Source: Thiomargarita sp. (GTDB taxonomy: Bacteria; Pseudomonadota; Gammaproteobacteria; Beggiatoales; Beggiatoaceae). Taken from it: a stretch of 5,461 bases of DNA. A program made the position numbers and the translations under genes. Under the pieces are notes generated by a model that saw only the letters and a list, made by a program, of their open reading frames with translations, had not been told where the DNA came from and made no database searches. The stretch is taken from the NCBI GenBank assembly GCA_030618965.1, contig JAUXCJ010000116.1:1-5461 (forward strand), in the 5' to 3' direction. Numbering within the stretch: position 1 is the first letter of the stretch; each line of letters begins with the position of its first letter. Of this stretch, positions 1-5,461 are shown in pieces.

Positions 1-386
1 CCACGGCCATCAACGAAAATGGTGATATCATAGGTGTTGGGTTAGTAGATGGAATAGAACATGGTTTTCTACTCACTAATGGCACAATATCAACACCGCC
101 ACCTGCACAAAACGAACCGCCCGTAGCAGTGGCTATTGCTGATGTGTATTCAGGAAAGGCACCGTTGATGGTAACCTTTGATTCATCAGCTTCTACTGAT
201 CCAGATGGATCAATTATTGATTACTACTGGGATTTTATGGATGGTAGTTTCAGTACACAGGCAAATCCATCGCATGAATTTACCGTTCCCGACAGCTATC
301 TAGTAACTTTGACTGTCACTGACGATCAGGGTATGCAAGCATCTAGCTCCATCACAATCACGGTCAGAAAAGGAAAACAAAAGTAG
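1..386 (+). CDS. 3' end of a HAF-repeat and PKD-domain surface/secreted protein (5' truncated by window edge)
   Basis: The reading frame is open from base 3, so this is the C-terminal 127 residues of a longer protein; the GTG at 129 is an internal valine. Fragment residues about 2-27 (INENGDIIGVG...HGFLLTNG) match the extracellular HAF-type repeat, a beta-propeller-like surface repeat. A Pro-rich linker (STPPPAQNEPP) leads into a complete PKD domain at about residues 38-121. It shows the Asp-rich STDPDGS segment, a YYWDFMDGS core (family consensus YxWDFGDG) and a YLVTLTVTDDQG strand. PKD domains are Ig-like beta sandwiches of extracellular proteins, used for adhesion or substrate binding. The protein ends KGKQK directly after the PKD domain, with no sorting signal, membrane anchor or PEP-CTERM tail. 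The catalytic or binding role of the missing N-terminal part cannot be seen. An intrinsic terminator follows 33 bases after the stop. Confidence 0.85.
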   Translation, partial: TAINENGDIIGVGLVDGIEHGFLLTNGTISTPPPAQNEPPVAVAIADVYSGKAPLMVTFDSSASTDPDGSIIDYYWDFMDGSFSTQANPSHEFTVPDSYLVTLTVTDDQGMQASSSITITVRKGKQK

Positions 387-419
387 TCATCCATACAGAC
401 TATAGTTTTACCGCTTACC

Positions 420-453
420 CCGGCTTCCTCAATTTTATGGGAAGTCGGTTTTT
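420..453 (+). terminator. Rho-independent terminator of the PKD protein gene
   Basis: A 9-bp stem CCGGCTTCC (420-428) / GGAAGTCGG (440-448), with one G-U pair, closes an 11-base loop and is followed at once by five T (449-453). It starts 33 bases after the stop codon at 386 and has the right polarity for the + strand gene. It also lies inside a 84-codon reading frame on the opposite strand, which argues against that frame being a gene. Confidence 0.75.
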
Positions 454-576
454 CTGGTAAAGAGACTGGAATTGTAGCCAAGAAAAACACTGTTGGCACA
501 AGCAATATTAACAATCCAATTAACATTCTAAAATAGTCATATTCATTTTTTGAAAGATAACAATAAAGTTCAGCCG

Positions 577-596
577 CCACACATAGCGAAGTGTGG
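577..596. other. GC-richer inverted repeat in the convergent gap (hairpin)
   Basis: CCACAC (577-582) and GTGTGG (591-596) form a perfect 6-bp stem around an 8-base loop. It lies 18 bases beyond the stop of the nuclease-like gene on the - strand, where it could be a 3' hairpin of that transcript. No T-run follows on either strand, so I do not call it an intrinsic terminator. It stands out from the AT-rich surroundings and could mark the edge of the 577-1900 module, which is speculation. Confidence 0.35.
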
Positions 597-613
597 TCAT
601 GTGCAGCGCAAAA

Positions 614-1768
614 TTAGCCCTTATGTGCATTTAAAGGATTAATATTAAAAGGCATTTCTTGACCAAGCTGTTCTAAATCGTATAACTTAACCATCGTACC
701 CGGTTTGGCTTGTAAAATGCCGTTAAAAAGTGTTTCTAAACTAATTTGGTGGTGAAAACGAACTAAGCTATAGCGTTGGGTAATCAACTTTTCTCGTTCT
801 TTTTCTTGTGTAGCATCATAATAACGGTGGCAATAGCCGTTGCATTCTAAAACTAACATCAACTTTGCCACAAAAAAATCAACTTTGTATGGTCCAATCG
901 GATAGTTAAAATGCAAATCAAAACCTTGAAACACTGATGACAACACTTTTTGCCATTGCACTTCGGATGAGGTTTCTGGTTTAGCAAAAGAGCCAATTTG
1001 CCCAAAGACTTGTTTTTTGAGTTCAATGCCAATAACTGAGTCCATTCCCAAGGCAATTTTTGTTACATCATCAAGGTGATAACCATTCATACGTGACGCT
1101 TTGCCACCGAAAGAGCGAATAGTTGCCGAATCTAGTTTAATCGGTTTAATGTCAGTTTGGTGTTTTCTAAGAAAACTATTAAGAGTGCTTTCAGGTATGT
1201 TAAGAAATTGGGTGATATCCTTTTTGGTAGCAATGTCATCATCATCAACGGAGCAAGTAAAGCCAAAGTCCTTGATGAGTTTGACCGCATCTATATAGTT
1301 CTTTTGGGCGGTTTGTTGGATGTTGGGGGAGAGTCCGCAGGCTTGCTTGATAGCTACCTCTAATGCGGTTCGTACCAGAGAACCCATTAAAAAAACACAT
1401 CTTTTTCCAATGTGATGTTGTGCTTTGCGGAGTTTATCACTTGCAAGGGCGAAAGCATAAGCTCGTATCAAAGATTCAATAAAAAGACTGTCATAAACAT
1501 TAATCTCTCGGCCTTTATGATGACTATTTTGTGCAACCACTGTAACCGTTTTAGTCGCATTGTTCAAACCCTTATCAATAAAGGGTTCAAGGACTTTTGG
1601 GATACCTTTAGTCGCAATGTTCTGCAAAGCTTTATGGTGTACGGATAAAAGTTCTGCTGTTCCCATTATACCCATCACAGCAGTATCATCATCCAACACA
1701 TAACCATCACAAACAATGCCAGGTATTAACTCAACTTGTCCATAATAAACAGCTTTTCGTTTGGTCAT
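614..1768 (-). CDS. Phage-type P63C-like / HTH / DUF559-type nuclease-fold protein under C4 RNA control
   Basis: A 384-residue soluble protein of unknown function. Residues about 30-147 (GTAELLSV, LEPFIDKGL, VYDSLFIESLIRAYAFAL, HIGKRC...SLVRTALEVAI) resemble the N-terminal part of phage P63C proteins, relatives of antirepressor-like phage proteins. Residues about 179-205 (IATKKDITQFLNIPESTL) read as a helix-turn-helix. Residues about 265-355 look like a DUF559/Vsr-like PD-(D/E)XK fold: PIGPYKVDF with Asp297, then LVLECNGYCH with Glu308 and Asn310, and a final SLVRFHH strand; the E-x-N-G form is usual in this group. An in-frame GTG lies four codons upstream (1780), but I chose the ATG at 1768 because AGGTGAGG sits 6 bases before it. 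A C4-like RNA lies about 40 bases upstream and can cover this site. DNA binding and cleavage are inferred from the folds. The biological role (antirepressor, defence or element maintenance) is open. Confidence 0.8.
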   Translation of the reverse strand: MTKRKAVYYGQVELIPGIVCDGYVLDDDTAVMGIMGTAELLSVHHKALQNIATKGIPKVLEPFIDKGLNNATKTVTVVAQNSHHKGREINVYDSLFIESLIRAYAFALASDKLRKAQHHIGKRCVFLMGSLVRTALEVAIKQACGLSPNIQQTAQKNYIDAVKLIKDFGFTCSVDDDDIATKKDITQFLNIPESTLNSFLRKHQTDIKPIKLDSATIRSFGGKASRMNGYHLDDVTKIALGMDSVIGIELKKQVFGQIGSFAKPETSSEVQWQKVLSSVFQGFDLHFNYPIGPYKVDFFVAKLMLVLECNGYCHRYYDATQEKEREKLITQRYSLVRFHHQISLETLFNGILQAKPGTMVKLYDLEQLGQEMPFNINPLNAHKG

Positions 1769-1772
1769 AATA

Positions 1773-1782
1773 TACCTCACCT
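1773..1782 (-). promoter_or_regulatory. Ribosome binding site and predicted target of the C4 RNA
   Basis: The - strand reads AGGTGAGGTA and then ATT-ATG, giving a strong Shine-Dalgarno GAGG 6 bases before the ATG at 1768. The same ten bases are complementary to TGCCTCACTT of the upstream C4-like RNA (1814-1823), giving 10 continuous pairs with two G-U wobbles. The site decides the start codon and is probably the regulated step, because pairing would hide it from the ribosome. Confidence 0.65.
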
Positions 1783-1810
1783 GTAGTTAGATATATATAA
1801 TCTGGTGGAA

Positions 1811-1893
1811 TGAAAGTGAGGCAGGCCGCCAGATGATTACGGCTTTTCGGGGACATCATCCCTAGCCTCACTAAAGCTATCAAAGTAGCTTCC
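1811..1893 (-). ncRNA. C4-like antisense RNA (P1/P7 phage immunity type), leader of the nuclease-like gene
   Basis: On the - strand, an 8-bp closing stem AGTGAGGC (1865-1872) / GCCTCACT (1815-1822) is perfect and encloses a core with the inner stem GATGAT (1855-1860) / ATCATC (1832-1837) and the blocks TGTCCCCGAAAAGCCG and CTGGCGGCCTGCCTCAC. I recognise these blocks from memory as the C4 antisense RNA family. A further hairpin AAGCTA-CTTTGA-TAGCTT (1874-1891, minus one end base) precedes it. In phages P1 and P7, C4 is processed from the antirepressor operon transcript and blocks its translation by pairing near the ribosome binding site. The same geometry holds here: the 3' arm TGCCTCACTT can pair with the Shine-Dalgarno of the next gene. 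The ends are approximate and no promoter could be placed with confidence. The RNA lies between two - strand genes. Confidence 0.75.
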
Positions 1894-1919
1894 CTATTTT
1901 TTCACGCCCCTAGCATTAT

Positions 1920-3041
1920 TCATTCAGCACAAAGGCATCTTTTATTGAGATCCCTCCATACAGAATCGCCTCCTGAACCAGCAACACACTTTCTTGTTCC
2001 TTGTAAATTATACCCTGGACGGAAACCTCTCTTCCAAGCATTTACAGAACATATGAAAAAGAACCCTCCTCCTGCATAGCTTTCTGTGGCCATAGGAACT
2101 AAACTATCTTCAATACAAGTTGCTTTACAGTCATCATATTGTTCAGCATCAACCCATCTATAGTTAATATTGGGTATATTACAAAGACAGTATTTGTTTT
2201 TGCTTCTGTGTGTGTCACCACCTGAGCCTACTGAACATCTTTTTTCATTTTTATGGTTGAATCCAGGTCGAAAACCTTTATTACCCAAGTTATGTGCACA
2301 TACATAAAAATCATATTTATTTTGATAGGAACCAGATATGACAGGAGAGTAACGCGCACTCTGACAAGCATTTAAGCAATTATTATTAGCCTGTACCCAA
2401 GTTGGATTATTTATTAAACGAGCAGTTAAGGCTTTTGGACCCATAGATCGATTTGGATTTCCTGTTAGCACACAGGCTAGAACTTGCTGGGGAACAGTGT
2501 TTAAATAATATTTACTACCAAAATCATTTTGTTTATGTCGGTATCCCCTATTGTGCATAATTTCATGTGCGATTACAGCTGCAATTGCTTTTGCTCTATT
2601 AGTGTATGATCTGAGAAAACCTCGATCTACTTTCATTGACTCTCCTGAAATACTAACGCGAGCTTGAGCAAGTACATTTTTAGGAGCATCATAACAGTGG
2701 ATCTTGGTGAGAACATTTAATTTTAATGCTTCAGATGCAGTTAATGAAACTTGTTCTCTGGAACCAGAGAATTCAATTAAAGGAGCATTACTTAGACATT
2801 TTTGGAATGCTCCAAAACCAATTGATACTGTATCAAGCAATATCCCAAATGCAGTGTGGATAGTTTTTATCTCATCAATTGTACAATTGATGGTTTCGTA
2901 GCCCTTTTTTATCGCTGACTGTTTCTTACCAACATTTTCAGCGAAACATATATTTGAAAAAATAGCCATTGTTATCAATATATTAAATACAATGATGGCT
3001 CTATTCGTAGTAAGGACTATTTTAGTCTTGGCTATTTTCAT
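1920..3041 (-). CDS. Exported metzincin-like zinc metallopeptidase with two C-terminal six-cysteine repeats
   Basis: A 373-residue protein that I cannot assign to a named gene. Residues 1-34 are a signal peptide: basic start MKIAKTK, hydrophobic stretch IIVFNILITMAIFSN, likely cleavage after CFA. Residues 159-169, HEIMHNRGYRH, fit HExxHxxGxxH exactly, the zinc site of metzincins with three His ligands and catalytic Glu160. Met200 in RSMGP could be the Met-turn. Residues about 215-287 and 296-371 are a tandem pair sharing W-V-x-A, C-x3-C, a (V/I)C, GFRPG(F/Y)N, C-x-(V/A)-GSGGD and a closing CLC, six cysteines each and probably disulfide-bonded outside the cytoplasm. A further in-frame ATG at 3053 exists, but GAGG sits 6 bases before the ATG at 3041, so I prefer the latter. 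It has its own promoter, so it is probably a single-gene unit. Protease activity is inferred from the motif; the substrate is unknown. Confidence 0.8.
   Translation of the reverse strand: MKIAKTKIVLTTNRAIIVFNILITMAIFSNICFAENVGKKQSAIKKGYETINCTIDEIKTIHTAFGILLDTVSIGFGAFQKCLSNAPLIEFSGSREQVSLTASEALKLNVLTKIHCYDAPKNVLAQARVSISGESMKVDRGFLRSYTNRAKAIAAVIAHEIMHNRGYRHKQNDFGSKYYLNTVPQQVLACVLTGNPNRSMGPKALTARLINNPTWVQANNNCLNACQSARYSPVISGSYQNKYDFYVCAHNLGNKGFRPGFNHKNEKRCSVGSGGDTHRSKNKYCLCNIPNINYRWVDAEQYDDCKATCIEDSLVPMATESYAGGGFFFICSVNAWKRGFRPGYNLQGTRKCVAGSGGDSVWRDLNKRCLCAE
1929..2156 (-). repeat. Second cysteine-rich repeat coding segment
   Basis: This encodes metallopeptidase residues about 296-371, from WVDAEQYDDC to the final CLC. 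The cysteine pattern C-x3-C, IC, KC, CLC and the core GFRPGYN and GSGGD match the neighbouring repeat one for one. The similarity is clear at protein level and much weaker in DNA, which points to an old duplication. Confidence 0.75.
2181..2399 (-). repeat. First cysteine-rich repeat coding segment
   Basis: This encodes metallopeptidase residues about 215-287, from WVQANNNC to CLC, with the cysteine pattern C-x3-C, VC, RC, CLC and the core GFRPGFN and GSGGD. It starts directly after the protease domain. Substrate or surface binding is a reasonable guess for the pair, since accessory Cys-rich modules often follow secreted proteases. Confidence 0.75.
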
Positions 3042-3067
3042 TAGATACCTCATACTAATGTAGTCTG

Positions 3068-3096
3068 ATTAAATGCAGTGTGCTTATAACTTCCAA
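3068..3096 (-). promoter_or_regulatory. Sigma-70-like promoter of the metallopeptidase gene
   Basis: On the - strand, TTGGAA (3091-3096) and TTTAAT (3068-3073) are separated by exactly 17 bases and match the -35 and -10 consensus at 4 and 5 of 6 positions. The predicted start is near 3061, giving a leader of about 20 bases to the ATG at 3041. A fit to the sigma-70 consensus also favours a proteobacterial host over a Bacteroidetes one, whose promoters differ. Confidence 0.55.
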
Positions 3097-3117
3097 TAAA
3101 AAAGATTTTTTTTATTG
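3094..3117. terminator. AT-only hairpin between menE and the metallopeptidase gene, possible weak terminator
   Basis: CAATAAAAAA (3094-3103) and TTTTTTATTG (3108-3117) form a perfect 10-bp inverted repeat with a GATT loop. It lies 84 bases past the menE stop and touches the -35 box of the next promoter. The stem has only one G-C pair and no separate T-tail in the menE direction, so termination would be weak; it may equally be an AT-rich promoter upstream element. Confidence 0.3.
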
Positions 3118-3200
3118 TACTTGTACGTAAATAAATTTTAAGCTAAACTAAACAATTAGTTAAATACAAATAACATTATTTATAACAAGTTCATTATAAT

Positions 3201-4301
3201 TCATTCTATTCCTATGTCAATTAAAAATTCAGGCAAAAACCTGCTAGTCATCTTCCTTTGGATTTTTCCTGTCGGAGTTTCCATAAATTGTTTAACAAAA
3301 TAGACTTGTTTAGGGCGTTCAAACTTTGATAAATTATTTTTAATCTGATTATTTAATTTATCCAGTTCTGAAACACTCATTTCTGAACCTTCAATCAGTA
3401 ATATTAGTTTATTTTCCAATTTGTTATCAGGAATACTGCTGATGAAAAATCTTCGCGCTGGAATTAATGATTCTAATTTTCTCTCGACTTCTTCTGGAAT
3501 AATTTTTATGCCGCCAGTATTAATAATGTTATCCACTCTTCCTAATAATTGAAATGTATTTTCTGAATGGAGAATTATTTTATCATTTGTTACCAGTTCT
3601 TTATCGAAAGCGTGAATAACTAAACATTCTCTTTCATCTTGAGTAATTTTAATTCCTTCCAAAGTTTTAAAATAGGGCTGTGATTGAGTTCCATTAAGGG
3701 GCATGATTGCAATATGGCTTAGGGTTTCTGTCATACCATAAGTAGCAAAAACTTTAGTATTTATATGTTTTATTGTTGCTTTTAATTGTTGGTTAATTGC
3801 ACTGCCACCTATTATTAGTTTTTGGATTTGGTTGAGTGAAGGTTTTGATTCAAATATAAGACGCTGGAGTTGCAATGGCACCATTGCGGCAAAATGGATA
3901 ATCTCTTTTCCAAGTTTGGATAGCGGCATTGAACTCGGTTCTATTAGAATCAAATTAAGTTCCAATACTAAAGCTCGTACTATCATCATTTTCCCAGCAA
4001 TATAATTTGCTGATAGACAAAGTAGTGCATTTTGTCCTGCCTTTAGTTGAAAAAAATTCCCAGTCATCAAGGCTGATTGTATCATTTGTTGTTTTGATAC
4101 TGTTATGATTTTTGGTGTTCCAGTTGTGCCGGATGTCCGAATTTGAAGCGTTGGTGAGTTAGATAACCAATTTCGAATAAATAGATAAATGCTTTTTTCC
4201 CATTCTAAGCTATTTTTATCATTTAATTTTTCTTCACAAAGTCTGTGTAATTGGATTGTTGTGTATTTTTGTCCATTTATTATCATAATAAAGATAGCCA
4301 T
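3201..4301 (-). CDS. menE: MenE, o-succinylbenzoate-CoA ligase
   Basis: This ATP-dependent acyl-CoA ligase of the ANL superfamily turns o-succinylbenzoate into its CoA thioester for menaquinone synthesis in the cytoplasm. All core motifs are present: the phosphate-binding loop TSGTTGTPK (residues 56-64), YGMTET (188-193), GRVDNIINTGG (254-264) and the C-terminal PTGKIQRK (343-350) with the adenylation lysine Lys346. At 366 residues it is much shorter than the roughly 450-490 of classical MenE, but this compact form with a reduced N-terminal domain is usual in Bacteroidetes. The start overlaps the end of menC by 68 bp. The ATG at 4286 (MIINGQKY) is an alternative start that leaves 53 bp of overlap; neither has a clear Shine-Dalgarno, so translational coupling to menC is likely. 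The ING-x-x-Y segment just after the start fits the family's N-terminus, so the overlap looks real. Confidence 0.9.
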   Translation of the reverse strand: MAIFIMIINGQKYTTIQLHRLCEEKLNDKNSLEWEKSIYLFIRNWLSNSPTLQIRTSGTTGTPKIITVSKQQMIQSALMTGNFFQLKAGQNALLCLSANYIAGKMMIVRALVLELNLILIEPSSMPLSKLGKEIIHFAAMVPLQLQRLIFESKPSLNQIQKLIIGGSAINQQLKATIKHINTKVFATYGMTETLSHIAIMPLNGTQSQPYFKTLEGIKITQDERECLVIHAFDKELVTNDKIILHSENTFQLLGRVDNIINTGGIKIIPEEVERKLESLIPARRFFISSIPDNKLENKLILLIEGSEMSVSELDKLNNQIKNNLSKFERPKQVYFVKQFMETPTGKIQRKMTSRFLPEFLIDIGIE

Positions 4302-5310
4302 TTTTAATGAACAATGGTGATGGGATATTATTTGTGTACAATTGCCCAGTTCCTAAGCCTTGCGGTAAGGAATTATTTAGGGTGGCTGTCCACTGAGCAA
4401 GGGCATTTAAGCCAATATTGGATTCCAAAGCTGAGGTTATCCACCATGAAATTTGACGCTGATTCGCTAAACGGTACCATTCTTCCGTATTTATAAATCC
4501 ACCCAATAGCGTTGGCTTTAATATGATATATTGGGGTTTGATGCTATCCAACAATTCGGCTTTAGATTTAGAAAAGGTGACACCTATCAATTCTTCATCC
4601 AAGGCAATGGGCAAAGGCGTTATTTCACACAATTTGCTCATTAATTCAATTTGTCCAGCTTGAATGGGTTGTTCTATGGAATGGATTTCTAGTTCAGATA
4701 AGCGTTTTAATTTTTCTAAGGCTTCTTGTGGGGTAAATGCTCCATTGGCATCTACCCTGATTTCTATTTCCTTAGATGAATATTCACGGCGAATAGATTT
4801 CAGAATAGACAATTCTTGTTCAAAATCAATGGCTCCTATTTTCATTTTGAGGCAACTAAAGCCGTTGGCTAATTTGTCTTTTATCTGAGCGTGCATATAT
4901 TCCTGCGAGCCCATCCAAATCAAGCCATTGATTTTAACGCCATATTTTCCAGTTGTGAACTGGGAGGGAAATAGAAACTTGATGCCTTTGGCTTTGGCTT
5001 GAAAGTCCAATAAAGCCGATTCTAAACCAAACTGAATGGCTGGAAAGGCTGTCAAAGATTGTTGATAATTTGTACTATATTCTTCAATTTTAAGGCAAAC
5101 TTCATTTAATTTAGCTTCAAAATCTGGGCGTTCATCTGGACTTAATCCTTTCAGCAGTCCACATTCTCCTATTCCAACAATATTAGCTTGTTCCGCCTGA
5201 CTGATTAAGAGAAACCAAGTCGGTTTTTTGGTTAAAACTCCCCGCGAGGTGCCACTTGGATGCTTGAACTGTAAGGTATATTTTTTCCATATTGCTTGTA
5301 ATTTGCCCAT
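4234..5310 (-). CDS. menC: MenC, o-succinylbenzoate synthase
   Basis: This enolase-superfamily enzyme dehydrates SHCHC to o-succinylbenzoate, the substrate of the neighbouring MenE. The expected residues are all visible in the barrel domain: the KxK motif in CLKMKIG (Lys155 and Lys157), metal ligands Asp187 (VDANG), Glu213 (SIEQP) and Asp238 (LDEE), and the second catalytic lysine Lys265 in ILKPTLLGG. The capping domain covers about residues 1-110. Its length of 358 is normal for MenC. The related dipeptide epimerase and N-acylamino-acid racemase branches share these motifs, but the overlap with menE settles the role. The start at 5310 follows an A-rich stretch without a strong Shine-Dalgarno. 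It is the first menaquinone gene in the window; other men genes may lie upstream, beyond the inverted repeat at 5334-5461. Confidence 0.92.
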   Translation of the reverse strand: MGKLQAIWKKYTLQFKHPSGTSRGVLTKKPTWFLLISQAEQANIVGIGECGLLKGLSPDERPDFEAKLNEVCLKIEEYSTNYQQSLTAFPAIQFGLESALLDFQAKAKGIKFLFPSQFTTGKYGVKINGLIWMGSQEYMHAQIKDKLANGFSCLKMKIGAIDFEQELSILKSIRREYSSKEIEIRVDANGAFTPQEALEKLKRLSELEIHSIEQPIQAGQIELMSKLCEITPLPIALDEELIGVTFSKSKAELLDSIKPQYIILKPTLLGGFINTEEWYRLANQRQISWWITSALESNIGLNALAQWTATLNNSLPQGLGTGQLYTNNIPSPLFIKNGYLYYDNKWTKIHNNPITQTL

Positions 5311-5333
5311 ATTCTTTTAAAGTCTAGTACAAC

Positions 5334-5355
5334 GGATTAACGGAATAAACGGATT
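5334..5355. repeat. Left arm of a 22-bp perfect inverted repeat
   Basis: These 22 bases are the exact reverse complement of 5440-5461. Together with three preceding bases the arm is itself three near-copies of an 8-mer: AACGGATT (5331-5338), AACGGAAT (5339-5346) and AACGGATT (5348-5355). It lies 24 bases upstream of the menC start, so it is probably within or beside the menC promoter region. Confidence 0.85.
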
Positions 5356-5439
5356 GAAAAACCAATAATTTTGCTAGTGACTCATAATCTTATAATTCGT
5401 TGAATTAACATAATATAATTTCAAAACTCAATCTTGACA

Positions 5440-5461
5440 AATCCGTTTATTCCGTTAATCC
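5440..5461. repeat. Right arm of the 22-bp inverted repeat (may continue past the window)
   Basis: Exact reverse complement of 5334-5355. The two arms bound a 128-bp segment with an 84-bp AT-rich interior. A small hairpin TAATTC-GTT-GAATTA (5393-5407) sits almost exactly at its centre. The segment has no coding frame and could be a MITE-like or dispersed palindromic element, or a strong cruciform. The right boundary cannot be seen because the window ends on the last matching base. Confidence 0.85.

Noticed and set aside
387..536. The + strand stays open for about 49 codons after the PKD stop at 384-386, suggesting read-through or a premature stop.
   Set aside because: The translation shows no recognisable domain or anchor, and the terminator at 420-453 falls inside it. 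The stop directly after the PKD domain looks natural.
326..580. 84-codon - strand frame (GTG at 580, ATG at 526) with a hydrophobic stretch MLIGLLILLVPTVFFLATIPV that looks like a signal anchor.
   Set aside because: Its last 61 bases overlap the PKD coding region antisense, it spans the + strand terminator at 420-453, and neither start has a convincing Shine-Dalgarno. The membrane-like stretch is the only positive point; a small membrane protein is not excluded.
571..613. Hairpin region considered as an integron attC site or an attachment site.
   Set aside because: The core-site consensus of attC is not met and no matching direct repeat was found on the other side of the 577-1900 module.
1101..1648. 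Three + strand frames of 65-78 codons inside the nuclease-like gene.
   Set aside because: They are antisense shadows of a well-supported - strand coding region, with unlike-protein composition and no ribosome binding sites.
1895..1945. Possible promoter for the C4-like RNA at the 3' end of the metallopeptidase gene (AATAAT and TTGTGC elements).
   Set aside because: No pair of -35 and -10 boxes has acceptable spacing, so no position is claimed. The transcript may also come from further upstream.
3146..3161. Inverted repeat AACTAA-ACAA-TTAGTT in the menE-metallopeptidase gap, a possible operator.
   Set aside because: A 6-bp stem in very AT-rich DNA is expected by chance and it lies well upstream of the promoter at 3068-3096.
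4314..4888. Two + strand frames of 60 and 74 codons within menC.
   Set aside because: They lie antisense to conserved MenC motifs and have no features of their own.

Overview
The window is an AT-rich stretch of an unnamed bacterium. It holds one gene fragment on the + strand and four genes on the - strand. The taxonomic signals are mixed. The C4-like antisense RNA leader and the phage-type P63C-like/HTH/nuclease protein are typical of Proteobacteria and their phages. The compact MenE (366 aa) and its MenC partner look like the menC-menE pair common in Bacteroidetes. A gammaproteobacterium with acquired genes is my best guess, but it is not proven.

Layout. Positions 1-386 (+) carry the 3' end of a secreted/surface protein gene with one HAF-type repeat and a PKD domain, closed by a good intrinsic terminator at 420-453. 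Facing it on the - strand, 614-1768 encodes a 384-aa protein with an N-terminal region like phage P63C proteins, a central helix-turn-helix and a C-terminal DUF559-type PD-(D/E)XK nuclease fold. Just upstream of it (about 1811-1893, -) is a highly structured leader that I recognise as a C4 antisense RNA, the small RNA that controls antirepressor translation in phages P1 and P7. A ten-base segment of it can pair with the ribosome binding site of the nuclease gene. Further upstream on the - strand, 1920-3041 encodes an exported zinc-metallopeptidase-like protein with a metzincin motif HExxHxxGxxH, followed by two tandem six-cysteine repeats. It has its own recognisable promoter at 3068-3096.

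The right part is a menaquinone biosynthesis operon on the - strand. menC (4234-5310, o-succinylbenzoate synthase) overlaps menE (3201-4301, o-succinylbenzoate-CoA ligase) by 68 bp, and the two catalyse consecutive steps. Upstream of menC, 5334-5461 is a 128-bp segment bounded by perfect 22-bp inverted repeats that ends exactly at the window edge and looks like a small dispersed repeat or MITE-like element.

The menC-menE pair is ordinary metabolism. The accessory and most interesting part is 577-1900, a C4-regulated phage-type module whose regulated gene is a nuclease-like protein rather than a classical antirepressor. No intergenic gap exceeds 300 bases. I saw no tRNA, rRNA, CRISPR array or transposase gene.
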